The notes: generated by a model not told the origin, from the letters alone. Shown: positions 24,377 through 35,459, numbered from the stretch's first letter. The stretch: 64,000 nucleotides of DNA from Perognathus longimembris pacificus (GCF_023159225.1 NC_063166.1:45625149-45689148); one strand, 5' to 3'. A program made the numbers and translations.

Positions 24377-25014
24377 AGAATAGGCAATATACATATGATG
24401 AAATGCTCAATCTTTGGTCATAAAAGAAATGCAAACTGTATATATGTGTATTAGAACTAGGGAAGGGAAAGGGAATACCAAAATTGAGAGACAAAGGATA
24501 AAAACACAAACCATTCCAAAAGCAATACTTACAAAACCATTTGGTGTAAACAACTGTACAACTCATAGGGGGGAGAGAGAAAGGAGGAAGAGGGAGAGAT
24601 GGGGGAAATAATGAGGGAGGAGGTAACAAGTTGAACAAGAAACGTACTCACTTTCTTACATATGAAACTGTAACCCCTCTGTACTTCACTTTGACAATAA
24701 AGAAAAAAGAAGATTGCCCCTTGGGAATATTCAGAAGTATGGCAGAGCAAGAATAGTTGAGCTCTGAACAGAAGCAAAGTTCTGAGGGACAAACCTTGCC
24801 ACCCTTAAGGGGTGGCAGGATGTTTTCATAAGCAGCATGAGATCTTACATGGTAATGGGCCTCATATAGAAAGGGCTGGCCACCAGCTCGCTGGGATACC
24901 AGAGCCAGAATAATGCATGTGATCCCTTAAATCTTGCTTCTAATTATTGAAAAGGGTGCAAGAAAATACCAAAGAGAGAGAGAGTGGCACTCAAAACATC
25001 TTTCTTGTCTGTTA

Positions 25015-25251
25015 TCAGTAGCTTGCACCTGTAATCCCGACTACTCAGGAGGCTGAGATCTGAGAATTATGTTTCAGAGCCAGTATGGGCAGGAAAGTCC
25101 ATGAAATTCTTATCTCCGATTAACTACCAAAAATGCTGAAAAAGGAGCTGCGGCTCAAGTAGTAGAGCACTAGCCTTGAGCATCAAAGCTCAGGAGCAGT
25201 GCCCAGGTACTGAGTTCAAGCTCTAGTACTGCACTTAAAAGAAAAAAAAAA
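25015..25251 (+). mobile_element. B1-like/Geo SINE inside the transduced segment
   Basis: GCACCTGTAATCCCGACTAC, CTCAGGAGGCTGAGATCTGA, GGGCAGGAAAGTCCATGA, then the Geo half GAGCTGCGGCTCAAGTAG and an A-rich tail. It is a complete dimer. Confidence 0.9.
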
Positions 25252-25527
25252 GTCTCTCTTTTTACCTCCCTGGACAGAGGCTCTCAAGTTGTTGGACCAG
25301 AAGGAGAAGGAAGATCAGAGAGGAAAAGGGGAGGAGGAGAGTAATGGAAAATTCAGGTTCTCTAACTCTACCTAATCTGAAAGTAATTCTCCCTCTCCCC
25401 AAATTAATGTTTATTGCTGGAACACAGAGGAAATCGCAGTTCCTGTAAAGCCCCCAATGCTAGCTAAGACCTTGAAACCCAACACTATTCAGCCAGTGCT
25501 CAATGGTCATTAATTATAAAAATACTG

Positions 25528-25654
25528 ATCACAGGGGAGGGGAGAGGCAGAGGAAAAATGAGGGAGAAGGTAACAAGTTGGATAAGATATGTACTTACAG
25601 CCTTACATATGAAAATGTAACCCCTCTGTACTTCACTTTGACCATAAAGAAAAA
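25528..25654 (+). mobile_element. Terminal L1 3' end of the 24.4-25.7 kb insert
   Basis: The purine tract GGGGAGGGGAGAGGCAGAGG, then GGTAACAAGTTGGATAAGA, GTAACCCCTCTGTACTTCAC and ATAAAGAAAAAAA. It supplies the poly(A) site that the insert appears to have used. Confidence 0.8.
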
Positions 25655-25790
25655 AAATGCAAACTAACATTGAGATTCCACCTCACTCCAGTTAGAATGG
25701 CCATTATCAAGTAAATTAATAGCAACAGATGCTAGTGGAGATGTTTCCAAAAGGGAACACTACTACTCTTGGTGGGAATGTAAACTGGTT

Positions 25791-25972
25791 TTTGTTTTGT
25801 TTTGTTTCACTAGGCTAGTGCTGTGACATTTGAGCCATAGTTTCACTTCCAGTCTTTTTGTGTGTGGCTAATTGGAGATGAAAGTCTCACAGATTTTCTG
25901 CCTGGGCTGGTTTTAAACCACAATCTTCAGATCTCAACCTCATGAGAACTGTAGAGGTGAGCCAACCTACAA
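25791..25972 (-). mobile_element. Right part of the split SINE
   Basis: GGCTAGTGCTGTGACATTTG, TTCACTTCCAGTC, TTGTGTGTGGCTAATTGG, AGTCTCACAGATTTTC and CTCAACCTCATGAG complete, in order, the SINE that breaks off near 22700. Confidence 0.75.
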
Positions 25973-26124
25973 GGCTAATTCTTCTTAAAGAAGCATTCTG
26001 CTTGTGCACCATCTCTTCTCACATCTCATAGGTTTAATTATATTTATAATTTAGTTTTTACTTAATGCATAGTCACTGAATTTTATACTTTGGGTTCCTA
26101 TTTCTCTGTATTATTTGGTTATTT

Positions 26125-26341
26125 TCCTTTTGTACCAGGCCCAGGGTTTGAACTAAGAGTATGGGTGCAGTCCTTGAGCATTTTTATAGTCAAGGCTACT
26201 GCTCTACCACTTGAGCCACAGTGTTACCTCTGGCTTTTTGGTAGTTCATTTGAGATCAGAATCTCATGGATTTTCCTGCCTTGGCTGCTTTGAACTGTGA
26301 TCCTCAGATCTCAGCCTCTTGAATTGTAGGATTACAGGCTA
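26125..26341 (-). mobile_element. B1-like/Geo SINE
   Basis: CCCAGGGTTTGAACTAAGAG, CTACTGCTCTACCACTTGAG, ATCTCATGGATTTTCCTGCC, CTCAGATCTCAGCCTCTTGA and GTAGGATTACAGG, in order on the minus strand. Confidence 0.9.
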
Positions 26342-26534
26342 TGAAACTGTTGCTAAGAATGGTTACTTTTTAATATAGAATGTGCTTGTTGTTATTATTT
26401 TTAAACTATATGTACAAAAGTGTTTAATTCAACATGTCAGTTTATGAGTACAGTGCATCTCGATTAACAACACCCTACTCATCATTCTCCCCATTTCTCC
26501 CAAACCCACCCATTCCTTCCATTTGGCTAGTTTT

Positions 26535-26535
26535 G

Positions 26536-26581
<46 letters not shown>

Positions 26582-26594
26582 ACACACACACACT
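26535..26594. repeat. (TG)n then (CA)n inverted microsatellite
   Basis: About 45 bp of TG is followed directly by about 14 bp of CA, so the right end can fold back on the TG arm. It can form Z-DNA or a hairpin. Confidence 0.95.
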
Positions 26595-27898
26595 CTCTGA
26601 ATATTATGACTGAATTCTATTCTTCCTTCCTTTATTCTTCAATTACACTTCCTTTGATTTTATCTTTCCCTGATACTTTATCTGTTTTGTTTTCACTGCA
26701 TTTATCTTAAAGCTAGTCATGCTCTAAAGTATTTTGTTCACATTTTATTTTTTACAGGTTGATACAGAAATATCCATTCATTGGCCTGTATGCAGTCATA
26801 TGCCTTATGATCTGTGGCTTCACTATAAAATGACTTGAGAAGAGGGAACATGTTTTGAAAAATTCATACTGAATGTCACTGTCTGGGACATTTTCTAGGG
26901 TGACATTTTTACTTGTACAGAAGAAAGACTATTTATATGGCTTGTGAGTACATGATGACATTTGCAGGGTTTTGCTCCATAAGTCCAGTGTGTGCAGATT
27001 CATGCCAATACCCAGTATGTCTCTGTAGGCCGAGTCCTTCCAGTTCCATGTTTTCAATCTCACATGGCAACTATGCTGTCAGGGTGGGGTCTCCTACTGT
27101 CTTTTTCATATTTGTTTTCTACTCTGCTAATTTCTAATTGCTGTCTGACCCCCAACTTGCTTTCTTAAGTCCCCCAAAACCATTCAAATAGCTCTGCGAT
27201 TTCTTTTCCTTTTATAACAAGGCCTTCTCAGACTATCTTGTTAAATTTCTCTAATGCTCTTTAAATTTGACCATAGACTCAAGAGATAGATGCATGTATT
27301 TCAATCGTCCATAGTGAACAGTACTCTTAACCGCTTCTTGTGGTCTTCTAGTATATTCTGTCCTTGTAGTATGCTGTGTTATCTTTATGCTTTCTGTCGC
27401 CCTCTTTAGTAGAATGTCTTACATGTTGTTCACCCTTTCTTTGCCTTTTAGGAAGTACATGTTCAGAGGTAGCATCCTATATTATTCATACAGAAATCCA
27501 TGGTATAACACAGAGAGATATTATTCATACTTGACAGACCTGGAGAAAACTTCATCCTGAGAGTTTAATTGATATGCTCAAGATGACACCTTTAACTTTC
27601 AAGCTTCTCTCTGTATTATAGAATTTTGTCTCCTTGCCCCTTCTTTTACTTGTGACAACTTCCTAACATAAATAAATAAAGAATAAGGTGAAGAAGATAA
27701 ATTTCAAGCACGTAGCCTTAAGGCATTTCTAAAGGAAATTGTTAAGTTCAAAAATAGAGATATTTTCTGATAAAAAAAATCGGATCTTCACTTTGTATCA
27801 CAGTGAAAAATGTATATTTAATTGAAATATCAGGGTAATCTATAATGTTTTGAAAAGTGAAAACATGTCAGTTAATGAGAAGTTCAATGTTTATGAGA

Positions 27899-27934
<36 letters not shown>

Positions 27935-28680
27935 TTTACAATTGATATTAGGAAGGTCTATTGTGCGGTTTGAACGAATCTGACAACTACAGGTTCAGGG
28001 ATCTCCCTCTCCCCACTGGTCCTAATTTGATGGATCTAATGAAATCTGGCTTCCATTAAAGGTCACCTTGGCCATTTGATATAAAATCCCAGCAAGCAAC
28101 ATGGACTGTTTCTGGCACAGTTCTTCTCTGATTATAGCAGCTCTGTGGCAGTGGTGGGGACCATGTCACATTGCTGAAGTGGTTGGTATGCGACCAGGGC
28201 TTGGGACCTTCTGCAGTGGGCTAATGGGAAGCCGCTGATAGAGCTCAAACAGTCTCCTGTGCTTCCAGGAGGCTGAGCCAAGTCACAGCAGGCTGACACT
28301 GACCTCCAGGTCCATCCCGCGACATGCTTAGGCTCTGTCCCCTCAGCCCCTCCAAGGGCAGCCATGCTTGTATTTTGTTTTTCCATTTCCAGGCCTACTT
28401 GTACTAGAAAACCAAGATGATGGAGAAGATGGTGGTCCTGGGTACACCCTTCTTCAACTATCTCTGAATGTTGGCTCTGCTGCAGAGCTTCTGTGTCTTA
28501 TGATTCTGGAAGCTTCAAGTCAAACACATTCACCATCTGCATGAACATTTATGTGTAATTAGTCAGTTATTGGCTCTCTCTATGCCTCTGCTTGCCTGTC
28601 AAAATTTCTATAAAACTTCTGTAAATCTAGCTAGACTTACTCAATATTATCTTTATTCTATTTCATGATTTGTACTGTGA
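26595..28680. other. Nothing recognised, contains a (CA)n run
   Basis: No gene or interspersed repeat that I can identify. A pure (CA)n run lies at 27901-27932. An 84-codon minus frame (28386-28132) has no recognised motif. Confidence 0.45.
27900..27933. repeat. (CA)n microsatellite
   Basis: Sixteen to seventeen uninterrupted CA units. Confidence 0.97.
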
Positions 28681-29095
28681 TATTTATTTATTTATTTGTT
28701 TTTTGTTATCACAAAGGTGATAGACAGAGGGGTTACAGTCATATAAAGATAAAGAGCACATTTCTTTTGGAAACATGTCACCTCTTTCCTTGCTCTTTCC
28801 TGGTTTTGCTCTTTCATTCCAACCCACAAGTTAGATAGTTCATTTTCAACATAGTCTGTCGTGGGTATCACTGTTGCATTTTTTTCTTTTGTCACATCAT
28901 TTCTGCATCCTCCCTTTGGTCTCCCTCAAATAGATAAATTAACAAAGAAGACAAAAGGACAAGAAAAAACAACAACAAAGAAAAATAAACTCATGTTCCC
29001 ATTTCCTGATTTTGATAAATATTATTTTATATGATCAGATACATATGGCTACTGAGCCTTTGTGATCTACTCCTAAGAGTTTCCTCATTTATACA
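28681..29095 (-). mobile_element. 5'-truncated L1 3' end
   Basis: A T-rich (TATT)n tail, GTGATAGACAGAGGGGTTACAG, TTTCATTCCAACCCACAAG, GTGGGTATCACTGTTGCAT and AAATAGATAAATTAAC match the minus-strand 3' UTR of the L1 at 22.7 kb. No ORF2 is present. Confidence 0.75.
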
Positions 29096-29111
29096 TTTAT
29101 GTACTTATTTA

Positions 29112-29345
29112 TTTATGAGACAGAAGTTTAAACTCATAACCTGGAAGCTATCATTTAGCTTTTTTCTTCTTTTTCTTTTCTGTTTTCCTTTTCTCAAGGA
29201 TGGTGCCTTATTACTTTAGTCATATCTCTACCTCTGACTTTTTGGTGGTTAATTGGAGCACGAGCCTCATATAGTTTTCTGCCCAAGATAAATCACGATC
29301 CTCTTCAGTCTCCTGAGTAGGTAAGATTACATGTGTGGGCCAGGG
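29112..29345 (-). mobile_element. B1-like/Geo SINE, diverged
   Basis: AAACTCATAACCTGG, TTTTCTCAAGGATGGTGCC, TTTTTGGTGGTTAATTGGAG, CAGTCTCCTGAGTAGGTA and GATTACATGTGTGGGCC in order. The Geo tail part is T-rich and decayed. Confidence 0.8.
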
Positions 29346-32300
29346 GCCATCTGAACTTGAGTTACATACTCACCAACCTGGGTGAAGGCTTCTGAAAACC
29401 ACAGCTTTATTCTGATAAACCACAATCCCTGGGTGAAAAAGACTGGATTGCTGTTGTCTACCACCAACTTCCCCCTTGAAATTACAGTAGATATTTATTA
29501 TAGTGCCCAGGTAAGTGATGACTACAGTAATCTATACTACTTCTCTGGAGGTGATTTTAAAAGGCCATTGTACAGATCTGTATGAAGTTAGCACAAAGTC
29601 TCCCAGCTGCATCTCAGGTTTTCTGATTCCCTCAAGAGTGCTCAGTTACAGTATTCCCCTTGCTGCTATAATGCTCTGTGCTGGTAGTATACATCTTCAT
29701 TTTCTCATAGTATTCTCATCAAATGAGTCCTGGACAAACTTTGAAAGGTGTGGATTATTCAGTTTCAAGCAGAACAACACCAAGAAAAAAAGTTTTTTCA
29801 GAGTAGCTTTGTGGAAGTATCTCTGCACAGCATCATCCCTGGGGCATGTTTCAGAAATGAAGGAGGGTTATAGCCTGAAAACCCCCTTTGAGATTGCTGT
29901 ACATCACATGAGGGAAAGATCTTCTTCTACTCAGTGCTTTTGGCCTTTTAGGAGAACATATTTCCCCAATTACTCAAAGGCCAAATCCTTGGAGAGAAAT
30001 GCACTCCAGTGCATGTTGATTTATATTGATTCAGTGGTGAGAAGGACTCATTTATCTGTGAATGCTTAGAAAACTGTAAGGATTCTTACATTTGAACAAA
30101 GAGTACTTTTATTTTTATTTCTGCACAATGATACTAGGACTTGAAATCAGGGCCTCACTTCTTTGGAAAGGCAACTTTTTATTAACTAGGACTGATTTAT
30201 TTTTTTACAACACAAATATTTTCTCTTAATAGGGAAGTATAGAGGCCAGAAACAAAGTAGTAACTTGGTCTCAAATGATATGAAAGAGAAAACCTGAGTC
30301 TCTGCTGTGCATATTCGAGTGAGTGACCATGAATACAGGACACAAGGCAGGTGTCCCACTGGACTCTGACTGGAATATCTCTTTAGACACCCACATGTGC
30401 AGACCAAGAATCCATGCACCTGTTAGTATGTAAGGAGTCTGCAGGGCCTTGCTGGACCCCTGATGCTGGAGCAGGCCTGGAATTTGCATCCTTCACTCAT
30501 GCCAATATGCACAGCAGAAACTTTTGATTGCTGGCCAGGGGATATCTAAAAGTCTGTCTAGAGGCCAATTACAGTGTATCTGTATAAATACAGATTGTGG
30601 GATCAACTGATCTGGAATTATGGTGACCTCAACATCTAAGATGTACAGACATTTGACAGGTAGACTCAGACAACTTATCATTGATGACTTTTAAATCCAT
30701 TTTGCTCATAAATAGATTTGGTAAGATAATGTGCATGAACAATGACAATATTCTAAATAGAGTAACCTTTACATAATCAGTTTCATCCAAGGTTAAAATT
30801 TGTTCATTGGATGTAACTGAGTTTCTTTTCCATTTTTGATTTTGTATCATTTGTTCTTAACAACATAGTGATTAGTTTTATTTTTATGTAACTTCAGGCC
30901 TGTAAGAAAGCAAATGAGACATAATTCATTTTGACTTTTGCTGTATAAATGAGAGCTGGAGCTTGGGGAACATGGTAAGCAACAATAAGCAACATCACCT
31001 GGTTCCTAAAAAGGCATTGTCTGGAACAAGATGAAAAAATTTATTCTAATAGGTGCCTGGGGTATCTTTGAAAACATGCTATGGGGAGGAGGTTGGGTTA
31101 CAAGAACTTTGCTACCTAAAGTTTGAATGAACAGTCAAATCAAAATTTTGCTTTTACTAATTCCCTAAAAGATTTCTGCTTTTAAACTGGGCTGAAAACA
31201 AAGGTGCATCAGTAGCTGAGACCTTTATTGCCAGATTTATGAGCATCTGCCTTCTGACAAGCACACCTCTGCTAGCAATTCCCAGAGAACTTTGTCTGGG
31301 CATAAAAAGAAGAGCTAAGATGTGCTTTTCCAAATGACTGCTAAAACGTTTGGCTTCTGTTATCTGTCTCCCAGGAATAACCTTTCCTCTTCCACTGCCT
31401 CATTTCCTACTAATAATAGGACCACAGGGATACTCTAACTCACATACAGGAATAGGACTATATAGATAAACCACAGGAGATTAAGACTTTTACTGAACCC
31501 TTTAACCAAAGCCCTCTGAATACTGAGACGCAGAGCCATTTTCCATTATGTGTTTGAGGGACAGAGGAATTTGGCTAAAGGTACCTATCTTTTCTCTCCA
31601 GGTTATCCACTGTTTTGGTTGACTGCAGAATGGTAGTAATTTTTTCTTTTTGTCAATTTTCCTAAAATCCAGATGCTTAAGATAGCTTTTCTCAAATGAA
31701 TTAATTTGATTAATTGATTTTTCCAGTGTGATTTATCTTTCCTTAGGTAGCTGCAATATCGATCTCCATGTTTTTTTTCCATTGATATTTCAAAAATAGT
31801 GCTTTTCTTTTCTGTCCAAGACTAACAGTATTACCTATGCTCAGGGAGCTTTTATGCTAACCTCAGTTCAAAAGAGTTGATATTGACTACAAAGGCTATT
31901 TTTTTCTTGGAGTCTTGAATAAATACAAGGAAGAAGAGAAGGGTGCTGCTGCAGAACTGTAAGAATGGATTGTACCGGCTAGAATGTCTCTCTTTTCTGG
32001 ACAGCATTGTCACTTCCTTAATGTCCAAATAGTTTCAGCAGTGAACACCAGGAGGAATTGACAGAGGTGCAATTCTGTGTGAGGAGCAGAGCAAAACGAA
32101 GGGAAATGAACTTCAAAGGGAACGAGAGACACTAAACTGCTATCTAAATTTCAATATTGTCAAATACATGTCAAATTTTAAAGCACACAGAGATTATCTG
32201 GAAATTTTTTTACAATATTGATTCTGATTCCTGGTCCTATGTAATTTTGATTCTGGTGGTCCAAGAGCCATCCCCCAAATATGCAAAGATCTAATAACAG

Positions 32301-32360
32301 ATAATCCTACATGGTCATGACTAGACACATGCAACTAATGAGCTCTTGAAATTTAACCAT
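29346..32360. other. Mostly unrecognised sequence
   Basis: Three kilobases with no clear gene. It holds one open frame of 184 codons at 29515-30069 (plus) with no family resemblance that I recognise, and a short reverse Geo-like piece near 30120-30165 (GATACTAGGACTTGAAATCAG). No splice-site pattern stood out. Confidence 0.4.
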
Positions 32361-32363
32361 TTT

Positions 32364-33013
32364 AAGACACAGAGGCCATTGCACCATTCGTAAGGAAATG
32401 GAAGCACTTGGGAAAAATTATACTAAGTGAACTGAGTCAGACCCAAAGAAACATAGACTCTGTGGTTTCCCTCATAGGGAATAATTAGTACATGTTTAGA
32501 CTAGTCCTAGCAGAAGATCACAATAGCCCAATAGCTATACCCTTATGAACATATAAGATGATGCTAAATGAAATGAAGTCCACATTACGGAAACAAGTCT
32601 TATATCATTGTTGCAATTATTTTCAACATGCAATGTGAAACTGTACCTTTTTTGTTCTCATATTCCCTTCCTGTGTTTTCACCCCCACTATTACTGTATC
32701 TGATCTTAGTACCCTGGATACTGTATATACGTGCATTAGAACTAGGGAAGGGAAAGGGAATACCAAAATTAAAAAACAAAGGATAAAACCACAAATTATT
32801 CCAAAGGCAATATTTACAAAACCATTTGGTGTAAACCAACTGTATAACTCATGAGGGGAGTGGGGAAGGAGGGAAGCGGGGTGGGGGGTATGAGGGAGAA
32901 GGTAACAAGTTGAACAAGAAATGGACTCACTGCCTTACACATGAAACTGTAACCATCTGTACTTCACTTTGACCATAAAGGAAAAAATTATTTAAAAAAA
33001 GACTCAGAGGCAT
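32364..33013 (+). mobile_element. 5'-truncated L1 with probable TSD
   Basis: It starts in the last codons of ORF2 (CATTCGTAAGGAAATGGAAG, GTCAGACCCAAAGAAACATA) and runs through the full 3' UTR, with a G-rich tract near 32853-32895, to an A-rich tail. Flanks AAGACACAGAGGC (from 32364) and AAGACTCAGAGGC (from about 32999) form a TSD with one mismatch. Confidence 0.85.
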
Positions 33014-33232
33014 TTCATACATTATTATGAAGGACACAAATGATATGGATATAATAAAGTTTCTCAGTAATAAATTTGTATGCTAGCTTCATATTGATAA
33101 TAGCTTGGATATATTGACCTAAACAAAATATGATACTCAATTAACATCATTTGTTTCTTTTAAATGCTTCACTTCTTTTTGTATGTAGTGCTGATGTTGG
33201 TCCTAAGGCCTTGGACACAGTACTCCAAAAAT

Positions 33233-34818
33233 TGCTGGGTACCAGTGGCTTGTGTGTGTAATCCTTGCTACTCAGGAGACTGAGATCTGAGGAACCAAAT
33301 TGAAAGTCAGCCTGGTGGCATTACTGTGATTTTGTTTGTGGGCTTTTGGATAGATACCCAACAGTGGGGCTGCTGGGTCATAGGGGAGTTCTATATTGAG
33401 CCTTCTGAGGAATCTCCATACTGCTTGCCAGAGTGGCTGAACCAGTTTACATTCCCACCAACAATGAAGTAGGGTTCCCTTTTGGCCATATCCCCTCCAA
33501 CAATTGTTATTATTAGTTTTCTTGATATATGACATTCTTGCTGGGGTGAGATGGAATCTCAATGTTGTTTTGATTTGCATTTCCTTTATGGCCAGTGATG
33601 TAGAGCATTTTTTCATATGTCTATTGGCCATTCTCATTTCCTCATCAGAGAAGTTTCTTTGTAAGTCTTTAGCCCACTTGATGAGGGGGCTATTGGTTCT
33701 TTGCGGTTTTGTTTTGGAAGAAGGTAATTTTTTTAGTTTTGCATATATTTTAGAGATGAGGCCTTTGTCTGTTGAATGTCCGGTAAAGATCTTCTCCCAG
33801 TCTGTGGGCTTTCTGTTTATCTTGAGAGCTATGTCCTTTGCCGTGCAGAAGCTCTGGAGTTTGATGCAGTCCCATTTGTCCAACCTTTCTCTGATTTGTA
33901 ACAGTAATGCCACCAGCACAAAAATGTTCATCGCAGCACAATTTGTCATAGCGAGAATCTGGAACCAACCCAGATGCCCCTCCATAGATGAATGGATCAG
34001 GAAAATGTGGTACATATACACAATGGAATTTTATGCCTCTATCAGAAAGAATGACATTGTTCCATTTGTAAGGAAATGGAAGGACTTGGAAAAAGTTATA
34101 CTAAGTGAAGTGAACCAGACCCAAAGAAACATGGACTCTATGGCCTCCCTTATTGGGAATAATTAGTACAGGTTTAGGCAAGCCATAGCAGAGCATCACA
34201 AGGCCCAATAGCTATACCCTTAGGAACACATAAGATGATGCTAAGTGAAATGAACTCCATGTTATGGAAACAATTGATATATCACAGTTGTAACTACTTT
34301 CAACGTCCTATGTGTATGTGTAGTTTCTATTATTGATGATGTTCTTGTATCACCTTCCTATGGTTGTACCTACACTATCTCTGTAATCTTATCTGAGTAT
34401 ATTGGAAACCGTGTTTACTGGTATTGGAAGTAGGAAATTCAAAGGGAATACCAAATTTGAGAGACACAGGGTAAAAAAAGAGAAATAACTACAAAAGCAA
34501 TACTTGCGAAACTGTTTAGTGTAAGTGAACTGAACACCTGGGGGGGGAGGGAAAGGGGGGAAGGAGGGGGGCATGAGGGACAAGGCAACAAACAGTACAA
34601 GAAATGTATCCAATGCCCAACGTATGATACTGTAACCTCTCTGTACATCAGTTTGATAATAAAAATTTGAGAAAAAAAAAAGAAAGTCAGCCTGGGCAGG
34701 AAAGAGCATGACACTCTTATCTCTATTAAACTACTCAGAAAAAGCTGGAAATGGTGCTGTGGCTCAAGTGGTATAGGACAGCGCCTAGGCCCCAAGCATA
34801 AGCCCCAGGACTAGCAAA
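33233..34818 (+). mobile_element. B1-like/Geo SINE split by an L1
   Basis: The left piece (33233-33315) reads GCTGGGTACCAGTGGC, CTCAGGAGACTGAGATCTGA and AAAGTCAGCCTGG. The right piece (34682-34818) continues with GGGCAGGAAAGAGCATGAC and the Geo half GGTGCTGTGGCTCAAGTGG. The L1 at 33316-34681 separates them. Confidence 0.92.
33302..34695 (+). mobile_element. 5'-inverted (twin-primed) young L1 with TSD
   Basis: The TSD GAAAGTCAGCCTGG (33302-33315 and 34682-34695) is exact. 33316 to about 33904 is ORF2 C-terminal sequence on the minus strand (RERLDKWDCIKLQSF through NHSNAT). From about 33905 the plus strand carries the next ORF2 part ([20 protein letters not shown] ... MASLIGNN stop), the 3' UTR with a G-rich tract (34541-34575), and AATAAAAATTTGAG plus A-run. 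About 10 bp of ORF2 sequence (AGTAATGCCA) is present in both arms. A 220-codon plus-strand frame crossing the junction (33504-34166) is an accidental fusion of antisense and sense sequence, not a gene. Confidence 0.95.
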
Positions 34819-34854
34819 CAAAACAATACTAAACTAAACTAAAAACTGAAAATT

Positions 34855-35047
34855 TCTAGGTGCCGAGGCTGAGGTCTGAAGATTTCAGTTCAAGGCCATC
34901 CTGGGCAGGAAAGCCCATGAGACTCTTATGTCCAATTAACTACCAAAAAAAGTTGGCAGTGGAGTTGTGACTCAAATGGTAGAACACTAGTCTTGAGCAA
35001 AAGTGCAGGCACTGTGCTCAAGTGCCTAATTCAATCCTGAGGCCTGG
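34855..35047 (+). mobile_element. B1-like/Geo SINE
   Basis: GAGGCTGAGGTCTGAAGATT, CATCCTGGGCAGGAAAGCCC, TCCAATTAACTACCAAAAAA, the Geo half GGAGTTGTGACTCAAATGG and CCTAATTCAATCCTGAGGCC. A dinucleotide repeat starts at its 3' end. Confidence 0.88.
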
Positions 35048-35073
35048 TGTGCGCGCGTGTGCACACACACACG
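35048..35073. repeat. GT/GC/AC tract at a SINE tail
   Basis: TGTGCGCGCGTGTGCACACACAC: alternating purine-pyrimidine that begins where the SINE poly(A) would be. It is Z-DNA-prone and self-complementary. Confidence 0.9.
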
Positions 35074-35233
35074 AAATACTAACCATTAAATCACATTGTT
35101 TCTATTTTGGGGGGACATCATTGTTCTGATGCTCTGGCGCCGTTTTGTTGGCTGAAGCTAGCACTTACCTAGTTTTTCAGCAGAAAAAAAGAACAGCCAA
35201 AAAAAAAAAAAAAAAAAAAAAAAAACCACAAAC

Positions 35234-35459
35234 AAAGAGAAAAGGAGGGCTGGGGATATGGCCTAGTGGCAAGAGTGCTTGCCTTGTATACATGAGGCCC
35301 TGGGTTCGATTCCCCAGCACCACATATACAGAAAACGGCCAGAAGTGGCGCTGTGGCTCAAGTGGCAGAGTGCTAGCCTTGAGCAAGAAGAAGCCAGGGA
35401 CAATGCTCAGGCCCTGAGTCCAAGGCCCAGGACTGGCCAAAAAAAAAAGAGAAAAGGAG
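35234..35459 (+). mobile_element. Young IDL-Geo SINE with TSD
   Basis: Near-consensus copy: GGCTGGGGATATGGCCTAGT, box B GGTTCGATTCC, CCAGCACCACATATACAG, the Geo half GGCGCTGTGGCTCAAGTGG, CCAAGGCCCAGGACTGGCC and poly(A). The exact TSD AAAGAGAAAAGGAG is at 35234-35247 and 35446-35459. A long poly(A) run just upstream (about 35200-35225) is probably older. Confidence 0.97.

Larger units (their letters stand above)
24427..25665 (+). mobile_element. L1 3' end with a probable 3' transduction
   Basis: Flanked by AAATGCAAACT at 24427-24437 and 25655-25665; joining the flanks restores continuous L1 ORF2 order. The insert (24438-25654) starts as a 5'-truncated L1 3' UTR with its own AATAAAG signal (about 24697-24715). 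It then carries about 810 bp of non-L1 sequence that includes a SINE, and ends in a second L1 3' end and A-run (25528-25654). The simplest reading is read-through of the first poly(A) signal with downstream DNA carried along. Independent nested insertions are the alternative. Confidence 0.6.
23578..25790 (+). mobile_element. Inverted 5' arm of the same L1, split twice
   Basis: ORF2 sequence on the plus strand (LDKWDCIKL, then a stop, then GFCMAKDIA) runs 23578-23965, continues at about 24377-24437 (RQYTYDEML), and resumes at 25655-25790 ([14 protein letters not shown]) with no loss of order. The gaps are filled by the insertions at 23966-24376 and 24438-25654. Together with 22728-23577 this is the layout of twin priming. 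It is non-coding now, with many stops. Confidence 0.7.

Noticed and set aside
33504..34166. 220-codon open frame on the plus strand
   Set aside because: It runs antisense through the inverted L1 arm and then in sense through the main arm, an accidental fusion at the twin-priming junction.
35248..35330. tRNA-like sequence with A and B boxes
   Set aside because: It is the ID-like head of a SINE, not a tRNA gene; the acceptor stem and 3' end do not fold as a tRNA. The same holds for 4767, 17320, 44830 and 45915.
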